DNA of 25,760 nt from Bacteroidaceae bacterium (GTDB lineage Bacteria; Bacteroidota; Bacteroidia; Bacteroidales; Bacteroidaceae): assembly GCA_017633615.1 (NCBI GenBank), contig JAGBPB010000107.1:1-25760 (forward strand), given 5' to 3'. The stretch's first letter is position 1, and the number at the start of each line of letters is the position of its first letter. Below the pieces are notes generated by a model, which searched no databases, had not been told where the DNA came from, and saw only the letters and a list, made by a program, of their open reading frames with translations. Below are positions 8,616 through 16,857 of the stretch, piece by piece. The position numbers were made by a program, and so were the translations under genes.

Positions 8616-8637
8616 TTTTGTCAGAACGGTAAGTCGT
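8599..8637 (+). terminator. Perfect 17-bp hairpin built from the last codons of the DUF3127 gene
   Basis: The left arm (8599-8615) is the coding sequence for the final DDLPF residues plus the TGA stop. After a TTTTG loop, the right arm (8621-8637) repeats it perfectly in reverse complement. No T-run follows, so it is more likely an mRNA 3'-end stabiliser or the first part of a compound terminator than a simple intrinsic terminator. Confidence 0.6.
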
Positions 8638-8641
8638 GAAA

Positions 8642-8686
8642 CGACCTTGTTTTAGTTTACTCCGTAAACGAGGCTCCCTCCGGTCG
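8642..8686 (+). other. Predicted three-way RNA junction between two hairpins
   Basis: An outer stem CGACC/GGTCG (8642-8646 with 8682-8686) encloses two adjacent small hairpins: GTTTAC-TCC-GTAAAC (8655-8669) and GAGG-CTC-CCTC (8670-8680). The pairing is seen by eye; the fold is inference. It could be a palindromic intergenic repeat unit. Confidence 0.35.
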
Positions 8687-8687
8687 C

Positions 8688-8728
8688 ATAAACGAAAACA
8701 ACCGCATTTTGCGGCTGTTTTCGTTTAT
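8688..8728. terminator. Bidirectional intrinsic terminator between convergent genes
   Basis: The arms 8688-8705 and 8711-8728 are 18 bases long with one mismatch around an ATTTT loop. The inner stem is CCGC/GCGG and the outer stem is ATAAACGAAAACA/TGTTTTCGTTTAT, which supplies U-rich tails in both directions. It lies between the DUF3127 gene (+) and the MG2-type protein gene (-), which converge here. Confidence 0.75.
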
Positions 8729-8751
8729 TATAACTGCATATTGCAAGCTTT

Positions 8752-11406
8752 CTACCAAACTTGATTCAGGATATAGGGGATGCCGGAGGCGGTGATGCCT
8801 GCGGCGTTGATGCTGAAGCGGCGGGTAAAGTTGTTGTTGTAGAACTCCACGCGGGCGCGGCCGTCCTCATCGGTCGTTACATTTGCGTTCCAATAGAGTG
8901 TGCGGCGCACATCAACCGTTCCCTCAATGGGGGCGTCAGGGTATTTAGGCCCATAGAATTCCACCGGTTTGGAATATCCTTCAAATGTCGTTTCCCTGAC
9001 GCTGAGGTTACGTATATCCTTGAATTTCATCAGTTCCCACTCTTCTTTAATATATACATCTATCAGGAAGTATTTGGTTGTACCACCTGTGCTGTCGTTC
9101 GGAATGAACCAATTCAATTCTCCGCGCAGACTGTGATAGTCGGCTTCAAGGGGACAGAGCCTTTTATAGTCACGCTCATACATAGGTTTGTCATATACCA
9201 GTATGCTTTTAACATCAACCATATCAATCAATAATGGAATATCCGGAACCGGAAACAAATTTCTGCTTGCAAGTTTCATATTATGATGAATATACAAGTG
9301 TATGGGGTATGCAGCTCCCTTTCCGAATGCCATTTTATATTCAGCACGATTTGAACCAGGGGGAAACTCTTCAATAATATTGAAGCCCCGTTCTTCAAGG
9401 TAATCCCATATGTCTGATGCATATTCTCCCATGTCCAATTCACTTTCAGCTTCCTCCTGAGATTTCCACGCGGTAAAGGTGTCATAGTCTATATATGGAA
9501 TAGGGGTAGTCTCTATAATGTCCACATCATCAAGTAAGATGCCCATTTTCTCTCTCATTTCAGGTGTCAGTCCGTCATTGGTGAAATCTGGTGCATCTTG
9601 CCTGGAATTGACCAGGCTCAGATCCATTTCCTGTTTCTGCATTGGCCTGGGGGCAGGTTTCTCCCCGCGTTCCAGTCTGATTCGGATACGCTTGGGATAC
9701 TTGGTCTTTCCGTTTTTCTTTTGCTTCCTCAGATGGATTTTCATCTTGGCCTTTCCGTAGAAATCCATCATATCATAGCCAAAATAACCGGTTGTATCAG
9801 TGTGGTAAACAAATGACCCGTACCTACTCTTGTCATCATACGGAACGACCGATGCATACACATCTATATCCTGTACCGGCTCACGTTTGCCATTTGAGAG
9901 TACCCAGCCGTTTATGGTAAGACTGTCCTCAACCCTGTGTCTTTCTGTAAACTGTTTCAGTCCTGTCATGTATTGCCACTCATAGCGTTCCCAGCCCTGT
10001 ACAAGTGTAAGCAGGTTGAGTGCCTCAAGATGCTCGGCATCATCGGCAGCAAGATACCATGCGGGATCATGTATGTATCCTTTAAGGTCTGAAGAGAGAA
10101 GCAGGTTAGTCTGCAGATTATCTGAAAAACCGTTACCATAGTCTGTTGCATCACGTACAGACAGGCAGAAGCGGTCACGGATGGGCTGTCCGTCCTTATC
10201 GGCCAGCTTGAGATTGATTATCTCCTTGTCAAACGGTTTGCCAGAAAGGCTGTCGGTAGCCAGGGATAAAGCCGGTGACTTGAATTCAGAGTTGTTGTGG
10301 AACAGGCTGCGTGATGACAGTATCCTGCCTTCTGTGTTGTACAGAGTAATCCGGCATACGCCTAAAGGCCACTCTGAACAGTCTATCTCCAGCTGTGAAC
10401 TGTCATCATCCTCAATCTCCCGGAAACAGACAACATCGCCCCTGCATGTAACGGATATGGCGGTCTTCTCTCCAATAAGGTCAGGTGTTCGGGATATGCT
10501 TATTTGCAGAAGTGAATCAGAGCAGGGCAGGGCGGTCATGGAGTATCCGCTCTTGAGGGCTTTGGGCAGAGAGAATCTTGTGGCCTTGCCGTTCTCAGGG
10601 ATGAAATGGACAGTCTCGTTTCCATTGGGGATGATTGTGAACAGTCCCATTCCGTCATGTACTGTATAGGCGGTGTCAGTCCGCTCTTGGAACACAACCG
10701 CTCCGTTAAGTGCCAGACCATCCGGGCCGGTAGCCTTGAATGCCACGTTGCAGGGCAGACCGGCTATAAGGTCACCGCCCTCTGGGTAGAATGCCACATT
10801 GACTTTTGCGTCAGATTCATTGGACTCCTTGCGATAATCTGTAATCAGTTTGTTTTCTTGGGCAGACAGCACCTTGGAATGATTGAAATCACCCTCACGT
10901 TTAGGTTTTGTATAAACCGGAATGACACGGGAGAAAATGGCTTCATGACTGAAGTCAAGCATATTCTGTGTGTAGGCCCTTATCTCATAGAAACCGCTTG
11001 GATATTCCAATATGCCATATTTCTCACGGGTCTGCTCTGTTCCTACATCCCACAGCACAATTGCCCCGTCCGCCTGGCCGGCTACCACTTTGAGTTTCTG
11101 GCGCGTCAAGACCTGCCCGTTTGGGGAAAGCAGGTCCACATAAAGTACCTTGCTGGGAGCACGCTGCAGAGTAGTTGCATGGGTTACAAAAGCTTTGAAC
11201 CATATTACCTCACCCTGAAAATAAGCTGTATTGTCAAATTCCAGATATACCTTCTCTTGCGGGTAAATGCTGTTGAACTGATGGATATTGCCGGAAAAGC
11301 GCATCAGCTCCCTGGAGTAATCTACGGATGTTTCGGGGGGATTGGCGGCAAACACTCCCGAACTAAAAAGGACAAAGGCAGTAACAAGGTTCAATAAACG
11401 GTTCAT
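8752..11406 (-). CDS. Secreted MG2-type (macroglobulin-like) surface protein
   Basis: The 884-residue protein has a signal peptide (MNRLLNLVTAFVLFSSGVFA, probable cleavage after residue 20, no lipobox Cys). A macroglobulin-like MG2 module follows at about residues 45-165 (PQEKVYLEFDNTAYFQGEVIWFKAFV; GFYEIRAYTQNM), then more beta-rich modules (VNVAFYPEGGDLIAGLPCNVAFKA). A region near 630-770 sits where homologues carry a plug-like domain. The C-terminus (RRTLYWNANVTTDEDGRARVEFYNNN) matches large Bacteroidota envelope proteins of this type. Function is unknown; an outer-membrane or periplasmic structural role is possible. It is alone between terminators at 8688-8728 and 11455-11482, so it needs its own promoter, which I could not identify clearly in the 48 bases between its start and the upstream terminator. 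Confidence 0.7.
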   Translation of the reverse strand: MNRLLNLVTAFVLFSSGVFAANPPETSVDYSRELMRFSGNIHQFNSIYPQEKVYLEFDNTAYFQGEVIWFKAFVTHATTLQRAPSKVLYVDLLSPNGQVLTRQKLKVVAGQADGAIVLWDVGTEQTREKYGILEYPSGFYEIRAYTQNMLDFSHEAIFSRVIPVYTKPKREGDFNHSKVLSAQENKLITDYRKESNESDAKVNVAFYPEGGDLIAGLPCNVAFKATGPDGLALNGAVVFQERTDTAYTVHDGMGLFTIIPNGNETVHFIPENGKATRFSLPKALKSGYSMTALPCSDSLLQISISRTPDLIGEKTAISVTCRGDVVCFREIEDDDSSQLEIDCSEWPLGVCRITLYNTEGRILSSRSLFHNNSEFKSPALSLATDSLSGKPFDKEIINLKLADKDGQPIRDRFCLSVRDATDYGNGFSDNLQTNLLLSSDLKGYIHDPAWYLAADDAEHLEALNLLTLVQGWERYEWQYMTGLKQFTERHRVEDSLTINGWVLSNGKREPVQDIDVYASVVPYDDKSRYGSFVYHTDTTGYFGYDMMDFYGKAKMKIHLRKQKKNGKTKYPKRIRIRLERGEKPAPRPMQKQEMDLSLVNSRQDAPDFTNDGLTPEMREKMGILLDDVDIIETTPIPYIDYDTFTAWKSQEEAESELDMGEYASDIWDYLEERGFNIIEEFPPGSNRAEYKMAFGKGAAYPIHLYIHHNMKLASRNLFPVPDIPLLIDMVDVKSILVYDKPMYERDYKRLCPLEADYHSLRGELNWFIPNDSTGGTTKYFLIDVYIKEEWELMKFKDIRNLSVRETTFEGYSKPVEFYGPKYPDAPIEGTVDVRRTLYWNANVTTDEDGRARVEFYNNNFTRRFSINAAGITASGIPYILNQVW

Positions 11407-11454
11407 AGCCGTAAAAACAAAGGTTTACAGCTGTAAATATATGAATAAAAACAA

Positions 11455-11482
11455 AAAAGTCCCGCTGGGCGGCGGGACTTTT
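11455..11482 (-). terminator. Intrinsic terminator of rho
   Basis: AAAAGTCCCGC (11455-11465) and GCGGGACTTTT (11472-11482) form an 11-bp perfect stem around a six-base loop, with a T-rich tail on the minus strand. It begins 17 bases past the rho stop codon. Confidence 0.85.
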
Positions 11483-11498
11483 CTTTTATCAAACGGTT

Positions 11499-13529
11499 TT
11501 ACGAGTTCATGCTGGCTAAAAACTCGGCGTTGTCCTGGGTGGTTTCCAGGCGGGACTTGACAAACTCCATAGCCTCGATGGGATTCATGTCGCTCAGGTA
11601 CTTGCGCAGTATCCACATGCGGTCCAGGGTGGTCTGGTCAAGCAGCAGGTCGTCGCGGCGGGTGCTTGATGCCACGATGTTTACGGCCGGGAATATACGC
11701 TTGTTGCTCAGGTTGCGGTCCAGCTGGAGCTCCATGTTACCGGTGCCCTTGAACTCCTCAAAGATAACCTCATCCATCTTGGAGCCGGTATCGATAAGGG
11801 CGGTGGCTACGATTGTGAGTGAACCTCCGTTCTCAATGTTACGGGCGGCACCGAAGAAACGCTTGGGCTTGTGCAGTGCGTTGGCATCGACACCACCGGA
11901 AAGAACCTTACCGGATGCAGGAGCTACGGTGTTGTAGGCGCGGGCCAGACGGGTTATAGAGTCAAGGAATATCACCACGTCATGACCGCACTCAACCATG
12001 CGCTTGGCCTTCTCAATAACGATGCTGGCTATCTTTACGTGATGCTCGGCGGGCTCATCAAATGTAGAAGCAATTACTTCTGCCTTTACGCTGCGGGCCA
12101 TATCGGTAACCTCCTCAGGGCGCTCATCAATGAGCAGCATTATCATGTATGCCTCAGGATGGTTGGCAGCAATTGAGTTTGCTATATCCTTAAGCAGAAT
12201 TGTCTTACCGGTCTTGGGCTGAGCAACTATTAGGGCGCGCTGTCCCTTACCTATGGGGGCGAACATATCAACCACGCGGGCTGAGAGATTGTCATTATGG
12301 CCGTTGCACAGTGTGAACTTCTCATCCGGGAAGAGTGGGGTAAGGTGCTCAAACGGTACGCGGTCACGTGCCACAGAGGGCTCCAGACCGTTTATGCGGA
12401 ACACCTTTACCAGCGGGAAATATTTCTCACCTTCACGCGGCGGACGGATAACACCCTCCACAACATCGCCGGTCTTAAGGCCAAAGAGCTTGATCTGTGA
12501 CTGTGATACGTATATGTCATCAGGTGATGCCAGATAGTTATAGTCCGATGAACGCAGGAAACCGTAGTTATCGGGCATAATCTCCAGCACGCCTTCACCG
12601 CGCAGGGAGTCACCAAAGTCATACATGCGCTCCTCCTGACGGCGGTTCTGCTGGTTATTCTGGTTGTTCTGGTTGTTCTGATTGTTGAACTGCTGCTGGC
12701 GGGGCATATTCTGCTGTTGTTGCGGCATGGGCTGCTCGGCCGGAGCGTTCTGCTCACGGTTCTGCTGGAACTTGTGGCCGTTATCCCTGCGCTCCTGCGG
12801 CTCCTCCTGCTGCTCACGCTGGGGCAGGGGCTCGGGCTGCTGCATACGGGGCTCCTGTTCAGGCTCCTCATAGGCATCAGTTGAAGCTGTTATGTTCTCC
12901 TCATCAATCTCAGGCAGCGGAACCTCAACGGCGTGACCCTTGCGCGGGCGGCCGCGGCGCTTGCCGGCCTTCTGGGCATCCTGCTGTGGCTGCTCTGCAG
13001 GCTGTGCTATAGCTGCGGGCTCAGCCTGTATGGGCTGCTCAGCGGGTTTAACCTCCTGGGCGGGAGCGGGCTGTTCATTCTTCTGTGCCTCCTCTGGCTG
13101 TTCACGGCGCGGACGGCCGGCTTTTTTCTTGCGCGGAGCCTCCTGTGCTGCAGGCTCTGCCTGTGCGGGCTGCGGCTCTGTGGTTTTTTCTGCTACAGGT
13201 GCTTCCTGCTTAGGCGCATTTTCCTGCTTGGCTAACTCAGCCTGAGCCTGACGCTCAGATTTCTCTCTCTTCTTTTCAGCAGGATTGTGCTTGCCTTTCT
13301 CACCGTTGGCGGTATAGACTTTCTCAGGATTGTCCTTACGGGCAATTCTGTTTTTGGGTTTACGCTCTCTCTCTGAGCTGTTCTTGGAGGCCGATATTGC
13401 CTGCTCATCAAGGATGTCATAAACAAGTGTGTTCTTGTCAGTTGACTTGGCTGACTTGAGGCCCATCTCAGCTGCAACGGCCTGGAGCTCTTCCAGGCTC
13501 TTGCTCTTTAATTGAAGTATGTCGTACAT
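11499..13529 (-). CDS. rho: Transcription termination factor Rho with long disordered insert
   Basis: The product is the hexameric RNA helicase that ends transcription. Residues 1-45 are the Rho N-terminal helical domain ([20 protein letters not shown]). Residues 50-305 are a low-complexity insert rich in P, E, A, Q and N, with AT-hook-like cores at 138-142 (GRPRR) and 192-197 (RGRPRK) and an Asn/Gln tract at 281-296. The RNA-binding fold starts about 311 ([16 protein letters not shown]). The ATPase has Walker A PKTGKT at 438-443, Walker B VVIFLD at 518-523, the Q-loop region [19 protein letters not shown], and the R-loop/arginine finger region after it. Total length is 676 residues against 419 in E. 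coli. Rho of Bacteroides thetaiotaomicron has a comparable insert reported to drive phase separation. The gene is monocistronic with its own promoter and terminator. Confidence 0.97.
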   Translation of the reverse strand: MYDILQLKSKSLEELQAVAAEMGLKSAKSTDKNTLVYDILDEQAISASKNSSERERKPKNRIARKDNPEKVYTANGEKGKHNPAEKKREKSERQAQAELAKQENAPKQEAPVAEKTTEPQPAQAEPAAQEAPRKKKAGRPRREQPEEAQKNEQPAPAQEVKPAEQPIQAEPAAIAQPAEQPQQDAQKAGKRRGRPRKGHAVEVPLPEIDEENITASTDAYEEPEQEPRMQQPEPLPQREQQEEPQERRDNGHKFQQNREQNAPAEQPMPQQQQNMPRQQQFNNQNNQNNQNNQQNRRQEERMYDFGDSLRGEGVLEIMPDNYGFLRSSDYNYLASPDDIYVSQSQIKLFGLKTGDVVEGVIRPPREGEKYFPLVKVFRINGLEPSVARDRVPFEHLTPLFPDEKFTLCNGHNDNLSARVVDMFAPIGKGQRALIVAQPKTGKTILLKDIANSIAANHPEAYMIMLLIDERPEEVTDMARSVKAEVIASTFDEPAEHHVKIASIVIEKAKRMVECGHDVVIFLDSITRLARAYNTVAPASGKVLSGGVDANALHKPKRFFGAARNIENGGSLTIVATALIDTGSKMDEVIFEEFKGTGNMELQLDRNLSNKRIFPAVNIVASSTRRDDLLLDQTTLDRMWILRKYLSDMNPIEAMEFVKSRLETTQDNAEFLASMNS

Positions 13530-13671
13530 GTTTTGTTATATCTCCCTGTGCTGCATACAACGTGCAAACAACTGTACAACAGCAGTTGGGGATTGTTTTT
13601 AGAAAAATGTGTCCGGATTGTTGGCCGCTATCGGAGTGCCCTGAACGGGACTGTCTTACGGCTTACGGGTG

Positions 13672-13702
13672 CAAATGTACTAATAAATTCAAAACCACAC
13701 AA
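13672..13702 (-). promoter_or_regulatory. rho promoter with long leader
   Basis: On the minus strand TTG (13700-13702) is followed after exactly 20 bases by TACATTTG (13672-13679), a full -7 match. The predicted start leaves a leader of about 135 bases before the rho ATG. The 13530-13671 stretch holds no gene. Short self-complementary parts exist (for example AACTG/CAGTT), so leader-based autoregulation is possible but unproven. Confidence 0.7.
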
Positions 13703-13735
13703 TAGGTACGGTTCTTTCTGTGTGTTTTTCAGGAG

Positions 13736-13763
13736 AACTTTTAGGAGTATCAGTATCTGAAAC
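13736..13763. repeat. Left arm of an interrupted palindromic element
   Basis: These 28 bases (starting AACTTTTAGGAGTATC) are the inverted repeat of 15571-15598, identical at 25 of 28 positions. Between this arm and the IS edge lie further small hairpins (GCGCT-AA-AGCGC at 13768-13779 and CGCC-TGT-GGCG just after). With the IS and one TTACGC copy removed the element would be 129 bases. Confidence 0.7.
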
Positions 13764-13814
13764 TTCGCGCTAAAGCGCTCTCCCTCCCACGCCTGTGGCG
13801 CGGGCCCCTCCCTC

Positions 13815-13820
13815 TTACGC
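13815..13820. repeat. Target site duplication, left copy
   Basis: TTACGC directly abuts the left terminal repeat of the IS element. The identical hexamer at 15549-15554 directly abuts the right one. Confidence 0.75.
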
Positions 13821-13957
13821 GGAGGCCACTGAAAAAGGTGTCGTTTTTATAAGCCTTCGAGGAAGGTATATTTGAGCATCCCTCTGAGTTTATCGGTTTT
13901 CTATGTTATAACGGATTCTCAGAAGGATGTTTTATTGAAAAGAGGGCTCTTTACCCT

Positions 13958-15421
13958 CTATTTCCCATTGTTTTCAGCTAATATCCTGTTTATTCGCACA
14001 AGATTGGACGTAAAGATAGCCACTGCGCTCTGCATTGTAAATGCATCCAGACCGTAACTGATGGCTCTGTCTAGGTGATAAGGATGTTTCAGTTCCCAGT
14101 TCTTGGCTTCAACGATATATCGTTCCTTGTATTTTTCCTTAAACTCTTCTGTCTCCTGTCTCTTTTTCAGGTCTTCTTGCTGTTCGGACAGGATAGAGAT
14201 TGAGTATCGCATGTCTTTGGTACCTTTATATCCGCATTCCTCGGCATGCTTGCACACCCTGCATTTGTGGACATCGAAGGTAAAACGGATTTGTTTGTTC
14301 TTGTTCTCATAACTTCGATCCTTGATGATTTTGCGGATTGCCATATGTCCGGCAGGGCATACCATCATTCCCGCATCCTTGTTGTATGTGAAGCCATTGT
14401 GATTCCTTACGTTTCCGCTTGCAATAATCGGATTGAGTTTTGCGATAATCGAAACATTCTCCTGTTCCGCGTTCTCGAGATTCTTCTGACCTGAGTAAGC
14501 GCCGTCACCTATCACTTCTTCCAAGTCTGGGATATTCCTTTTGGTCTTGCTTATCAGTACCGGAAGCTCCGGTCCGTCGCCTTTCTCACCTGATGTCATG
14601 GTGGCCGCCACGACAAGACGCTCCGGGACTACTGCCAGATGGCCTTTGTATCCAAAGAACTCGGAGTCAGCGGCCTTGTGTCCCACGCGGGCATCGGGAT
14701 CGAAAGATACTGTATAGTGGTCCTTGATGTCTTCCATCATCTCCGATAATAGATTCATCTTTTCCGATACCGTTGGTAGGATTGCAACCTTCTGTTCCTT
14801 CAGGAAGGAGAGCAATCCTGCTACATAGTCCATCTGTTTCTCCAGGTCATCGCCTTCGTATTTAGGTGGCATATTTCCCTTCATGTTGGCATCGGCCTCA
14901 TATACCGACTTGCGTAGTATCTTTGCCTGTTTCTCCAACGCACCGGCCGGAAGGACGGGATTGGACCTGGACAAGGAGTGGGTGGCATCAACCATTATCT
15001 TCTTACTGAGAACGATACCCTTTTCCTTGGCTATATCTATTGATCTGTTGATGAGCATATCCAACAGGTTTATATCCTTAAGACGCATCCTGCGGAACTT
15101 GGTCAGAGTGCTGGATTCTATAACCCTGTCCTCCGGAGCCAGACCAAGGAAGTATTTGTAGGACATATCATACATACACTTGTCAACGAGGTCCACGTCC
15201 GACAGCCCAGATATGCTTTTTATCATCAGGTACTTGAACATCCTTACCGGATCTTCTGCCATACGACCATTATCCTGACAATATCTATTGTTCAGTTCAT
15301 CATATATAAAAGAGAAGTCAACAAGCTCGTTGATAAGGCGAAGTTTATTATCCTTTGGGACTACAATATCATATAATGATGAGTAGTCAGAGAAGTGTAG
15401 AGAGCCTTGAGAAGGAAGCAT
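13958..15421 (-). CDS. IS1182-family DDE transposase
   Basis: From ATG at 15421 the protein has 487 residues, MLPSQGSLHFSDYSSLYDIV onward. An in-frame ATG 15 codons upstream exists, but it lies close to the -7 box and is less likely. The N-terminal domain (LINELVDFSFIYDELNNRY, AEDPVRMFKYLMIKSI, STLTKFRRMRL) is of the DUF772 type. The DDE catalytic core shows KKIMVDATHS and EVIGDGAYSGQKN as the two Asp sites and ERYIVEAKNWELKH near the final Glu. A Cys cluster (MVCPAGHMA, HKCRVCKHAEECGY) lies before the last third. No frameshift or stop is seen, so it is probably functional. Confidence 0.9.
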   Translation of the reverse strand: MLPSQGSLHFSDYSSLYDIVVPKDNKLRLINELVDFSFIYDELNNRYCQDNGRMAEDPVRMFKYLMIKSISGLSDVDLVDKCMYDMSYKYFLGLAPEDRVIESSTLTKFRRMRLKDINLLDMLINRSIDIAKEKGIVLSKKIMVDATHSLSRSNPVLPAGALEKQAKILRKSVYEADANMKGNMPPKYEGDDLEKQMDYVAGLLSFLKEQKVAILPTVSEKMNLLSEMMEDIKDHYTVSFDPDARVGHKAADSEFFGYKGHLAVVPERLVVAATMTSGEKGDGPELPVLISKTKRNIPDLEEVIGDGAYSGQKNLENAEQENVSIIAKLNPIIASGNVRNHNGFTYNKDAGMMVCPAGHMAIRKIIKDRSYENKNKQIRFTFDVHKCRVCKHAEECGYKGTKDMRYSISILSEQQEDLKKRQETEEFKEKYKERYIVEAKNWELKHPYHLDRAISYGLDAFTMQSAVAIFTSNLVRINRILAENNGK

Positions 15422-15443
15422 AACAATTTGTGTTTCAACAAGA

Positions 15444-15477
15444 TAAAGATACAAAATAATCCGCAAACCACCAAAAA
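15444..15477 (-). promoter_or_regulatory. Promoter of the IS transposase
   Basis: On the minus strand TTTTTG (15472-15477) is followed after 20 bases by TATCTTTA (15444-15451), seven of eight bases of the Bacteroidota -7 pattern. It lies inside the element, 23 bases before the favoured ATG. Confidence 0.55.
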
Positions 15478-15548
15478 TAATGGAAAAAATTTGCGGACTA
15501 TTTAAATGTGGATTCTGTTATACCCTAAGGACTTTTTCAGTGGCCTCC

Positions 15549-15554
15549 TTACGC
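15549..15554. repeat. Target site duplication, right copy
   Basis: TTACGC follows the right terminal repeat of the IS at once and matches 13815-13820. Confidence 0.75.
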
Positions 15555-15570
15555 GCCGAGGGTGGCGACG

Positions 15571-15598
15571 GTTTCCGATACCGATACCCCTAAAAGTT
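15571..15598. repeat. Right arm of the interrupted palindromic element
   Basis: The reverse complement starts AACTTTTAGGGGTATC and matches the left arm at 25 of 28 positions. In a minus-strand transcript two of the three differences become G-U pairs. The arm lies 75 bases past the XRE gene stop, where an operon terminator would be expected. The rest of 15555-15672 holds no recognisable gene or site. Confidence 0.7.
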
Positions 15599-15672
15599 AT
15601 GCGCAGCTTGAATCATAATCAACTTGCGCTCCAGTTAGAGAAATTTTACGGCCCAGTTGGAGAGGCCATATT

Positions 15673-15861
15673 TCAGAGCTGGAAGAGCTCGTTTACGGTC
15701 TTGCCAAAATAGGCTGAGAGTTTGAGCGCGAGCTCAGTTGAGGGAATGAACTTTTCATTCTCAATGGCAAATATGGTCTGGCGGGAGACGCCTATGGCGT
15801 TGGCCAGGTCTTGCTGGGATATACGGCGGATAGCCCTTTCTACGCGTATTGTATTAGTCAT
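15673..15861 (-). CDS. Small XRE-family helix-turn-helix regulator
   Basis: The 62-residue protein is almost only a Cro/C1-type HTH: QQDLANAIGVSRQTIFAIENEKFIPSTELALKLSAYFGKTVNELFQL. It belongs to the short YozG-like class that often sits beside membrane proteins. Its ATG overlaps the stop of the preceding membrane protein gene by eight bases, so the two are translated from one mRNA. It probably represses its own operon through the inverted repeat at 17866-17916; that link is inference. Confidence 0.88.
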   Translation of the reverse strand: MTNTIRVERAIRRISQQDLANAIGVSRQTIFAIENEKFIPSTELALKLSAYFGKTVNELFQL

Positions 15862-16846
15862 TGTCTAAGCTCTCCTTTCTATAACGGTTCAACTTGATCT
15901 TGAGTACAAATGAGTATATAACTGCCAGCAATGGTACCCACAAGGCAGCATTTAATACATAGAAATACACTTTCTCTAATGCTATGAATAACGGTACAAA
16001 TCTGTTGGCATGCTTGTAAACAATCATGTCCATCCAGAAATAATGCCTGTTGAACAATGATATCAGTACGAACAGTATGGCAAAGAAGGCCAGCAGTCTG
16101 ATTCGGATATGGCTTATGAACTCATCCTCCTGCTCCTCACGGCTAAGGCATATAAGGAATATGGAGAGGTAAGGGAACAGAGGCAGTATGCGGACTACGG
16201 GATTGAATACATCCTGCATTGTGAAATCGGCCTTAAGGCTGAAGTGTATCCTTGTAGCTATTATGTATGTGGCAATGACGGCAAATGACGTAAAGAGCAT
16301 GATCCAACCCACTTTCTTGCATTTGTATGGCAGCAGCATTGAACGGTATATGTTGCCGCCGCCGGTATGGAGCAGGACCTTGAGCAGTATGATGTAAACG
16401 ACCTGTATATAGTTGGGCTGGGAGAGTAACCCCGCAACACGATGCAGCAGGTTGTGCTGCAGCTTTAGCATGAATTCCCATTTGGCATCATTAACAAATG
16501 TGGTCTGAGGAATCAGGGCACGGTGTATAGGTCCGTAGAACATCTCAACGATACATTTGGAAATGAAGAATATGATTATGGCTATTGTGACGGCACGGAG
16601 GCGTACTGATTTGGTGTATTCATCTTCTATAGCCTCCTGTGAGAAGCAGATGACCAGCAGGGTGGTTGCAAACAGAATGTCAACCAAACCTAACAGGAAG
16701 GTAAACAATTTCTGATGACTGGCGGACCAGCTGCCCTGATTCAGATACAAAAAGGCAAATACAGCAGCCAATACTACCAGAACCTCCAATCCATACACCT
16801 GCCATTTATGCGGCAGCAGAGTGAGTTGTTTCTTGTAATCTTTCAT
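15854..16846 (-). CDS. Polytopic membrane protein with internal duplication (copy B)
   Basis: The 330-residue integral membrane protein has about eight hydrophobic segments. It consists of two copies of one module. The first runs from LTLLPHKWQVYG (about 8-19) through CFSQEAIEDE (67-76) and RLR (82-84). The second runs from MLLPYKCKKVGW (170-181) through CLSREEQEDE (233-242) and RIR (248-250). It has the same layout as the gene upstream at 16858-17868, from which it is separated by 11 bases. No enzyme motif is recognised and no function can be assigned. Similar proteins next to XRE regulators occur in Bacteroidota, from memory. Confidence 0.75.
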   Translation of the reverse strand: MKDYKKQLTLLPHKWQVYGLEVLVVLAAVFAFLYLNQGSWSASHQKLFTFLLGLVDILFATTLLVICFSQEAIEDEYTKSVRLRAVTIAIIIFFISKCIVEMFYGPIHRALIPQTTFVNDAKWEFMLKLQHNLLHRVAGLLSQPNYIQVVYIILLKVLLHTGGGNIYRSMLLPYKCKKVGWIMLFTSFAVIATYIIATRIHFSLKADFTMQDVFNPVVRILPLFPYLSIFLICLSREEQEDEFISHIRIRLLAFFAILFVLISLFNRHYFWMDMIVYKHANRFVPLFIALEKVYFYVLNAALWVPLLAVIYSFVLKIKLNRYRKESLDND

Positions 16847-16857
16847 AATGTATTGTA

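Larger units (their letters stand above)
13821..15548 (-). mobile_element. IS1182-type insertion sequence, complete
   Basis: The element is 1728 bases long, with perfect 17-bp terminal inverted repeats GGAGGCCACTGAAAAAG (13821-13837 and reversed at 15532-15548), and is flanked by a 6-bp direct repeat TTACGC. It carries one intact transposase gene reading on the minus strand and its own promoter. The match of both ends and the clean duplication suggest a fairly recent insertion. Family assignment rests on the transposase type. Confidence 0.85.

Noticed and set aside
10606..11397. Plus-strand 263-codon open frame
   Set aside because: It lies wholly antisense to the MG2-type protein gene, whose signal peptide and domains make it the real frame.
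12650..12695. Short tandem repeats resembling a CRISPR or satellite
   Set aside because: They are near-tandem 9-base codon repeats encoding the Asn/Gln tract of Rho. No spacers or constant repeat units are present.
12682..13245. Plus-strand Cys/Leu-rich open frames
   Set aside because: They are shadows of the biased codons in the Rho low-complexity insert on the other strand.
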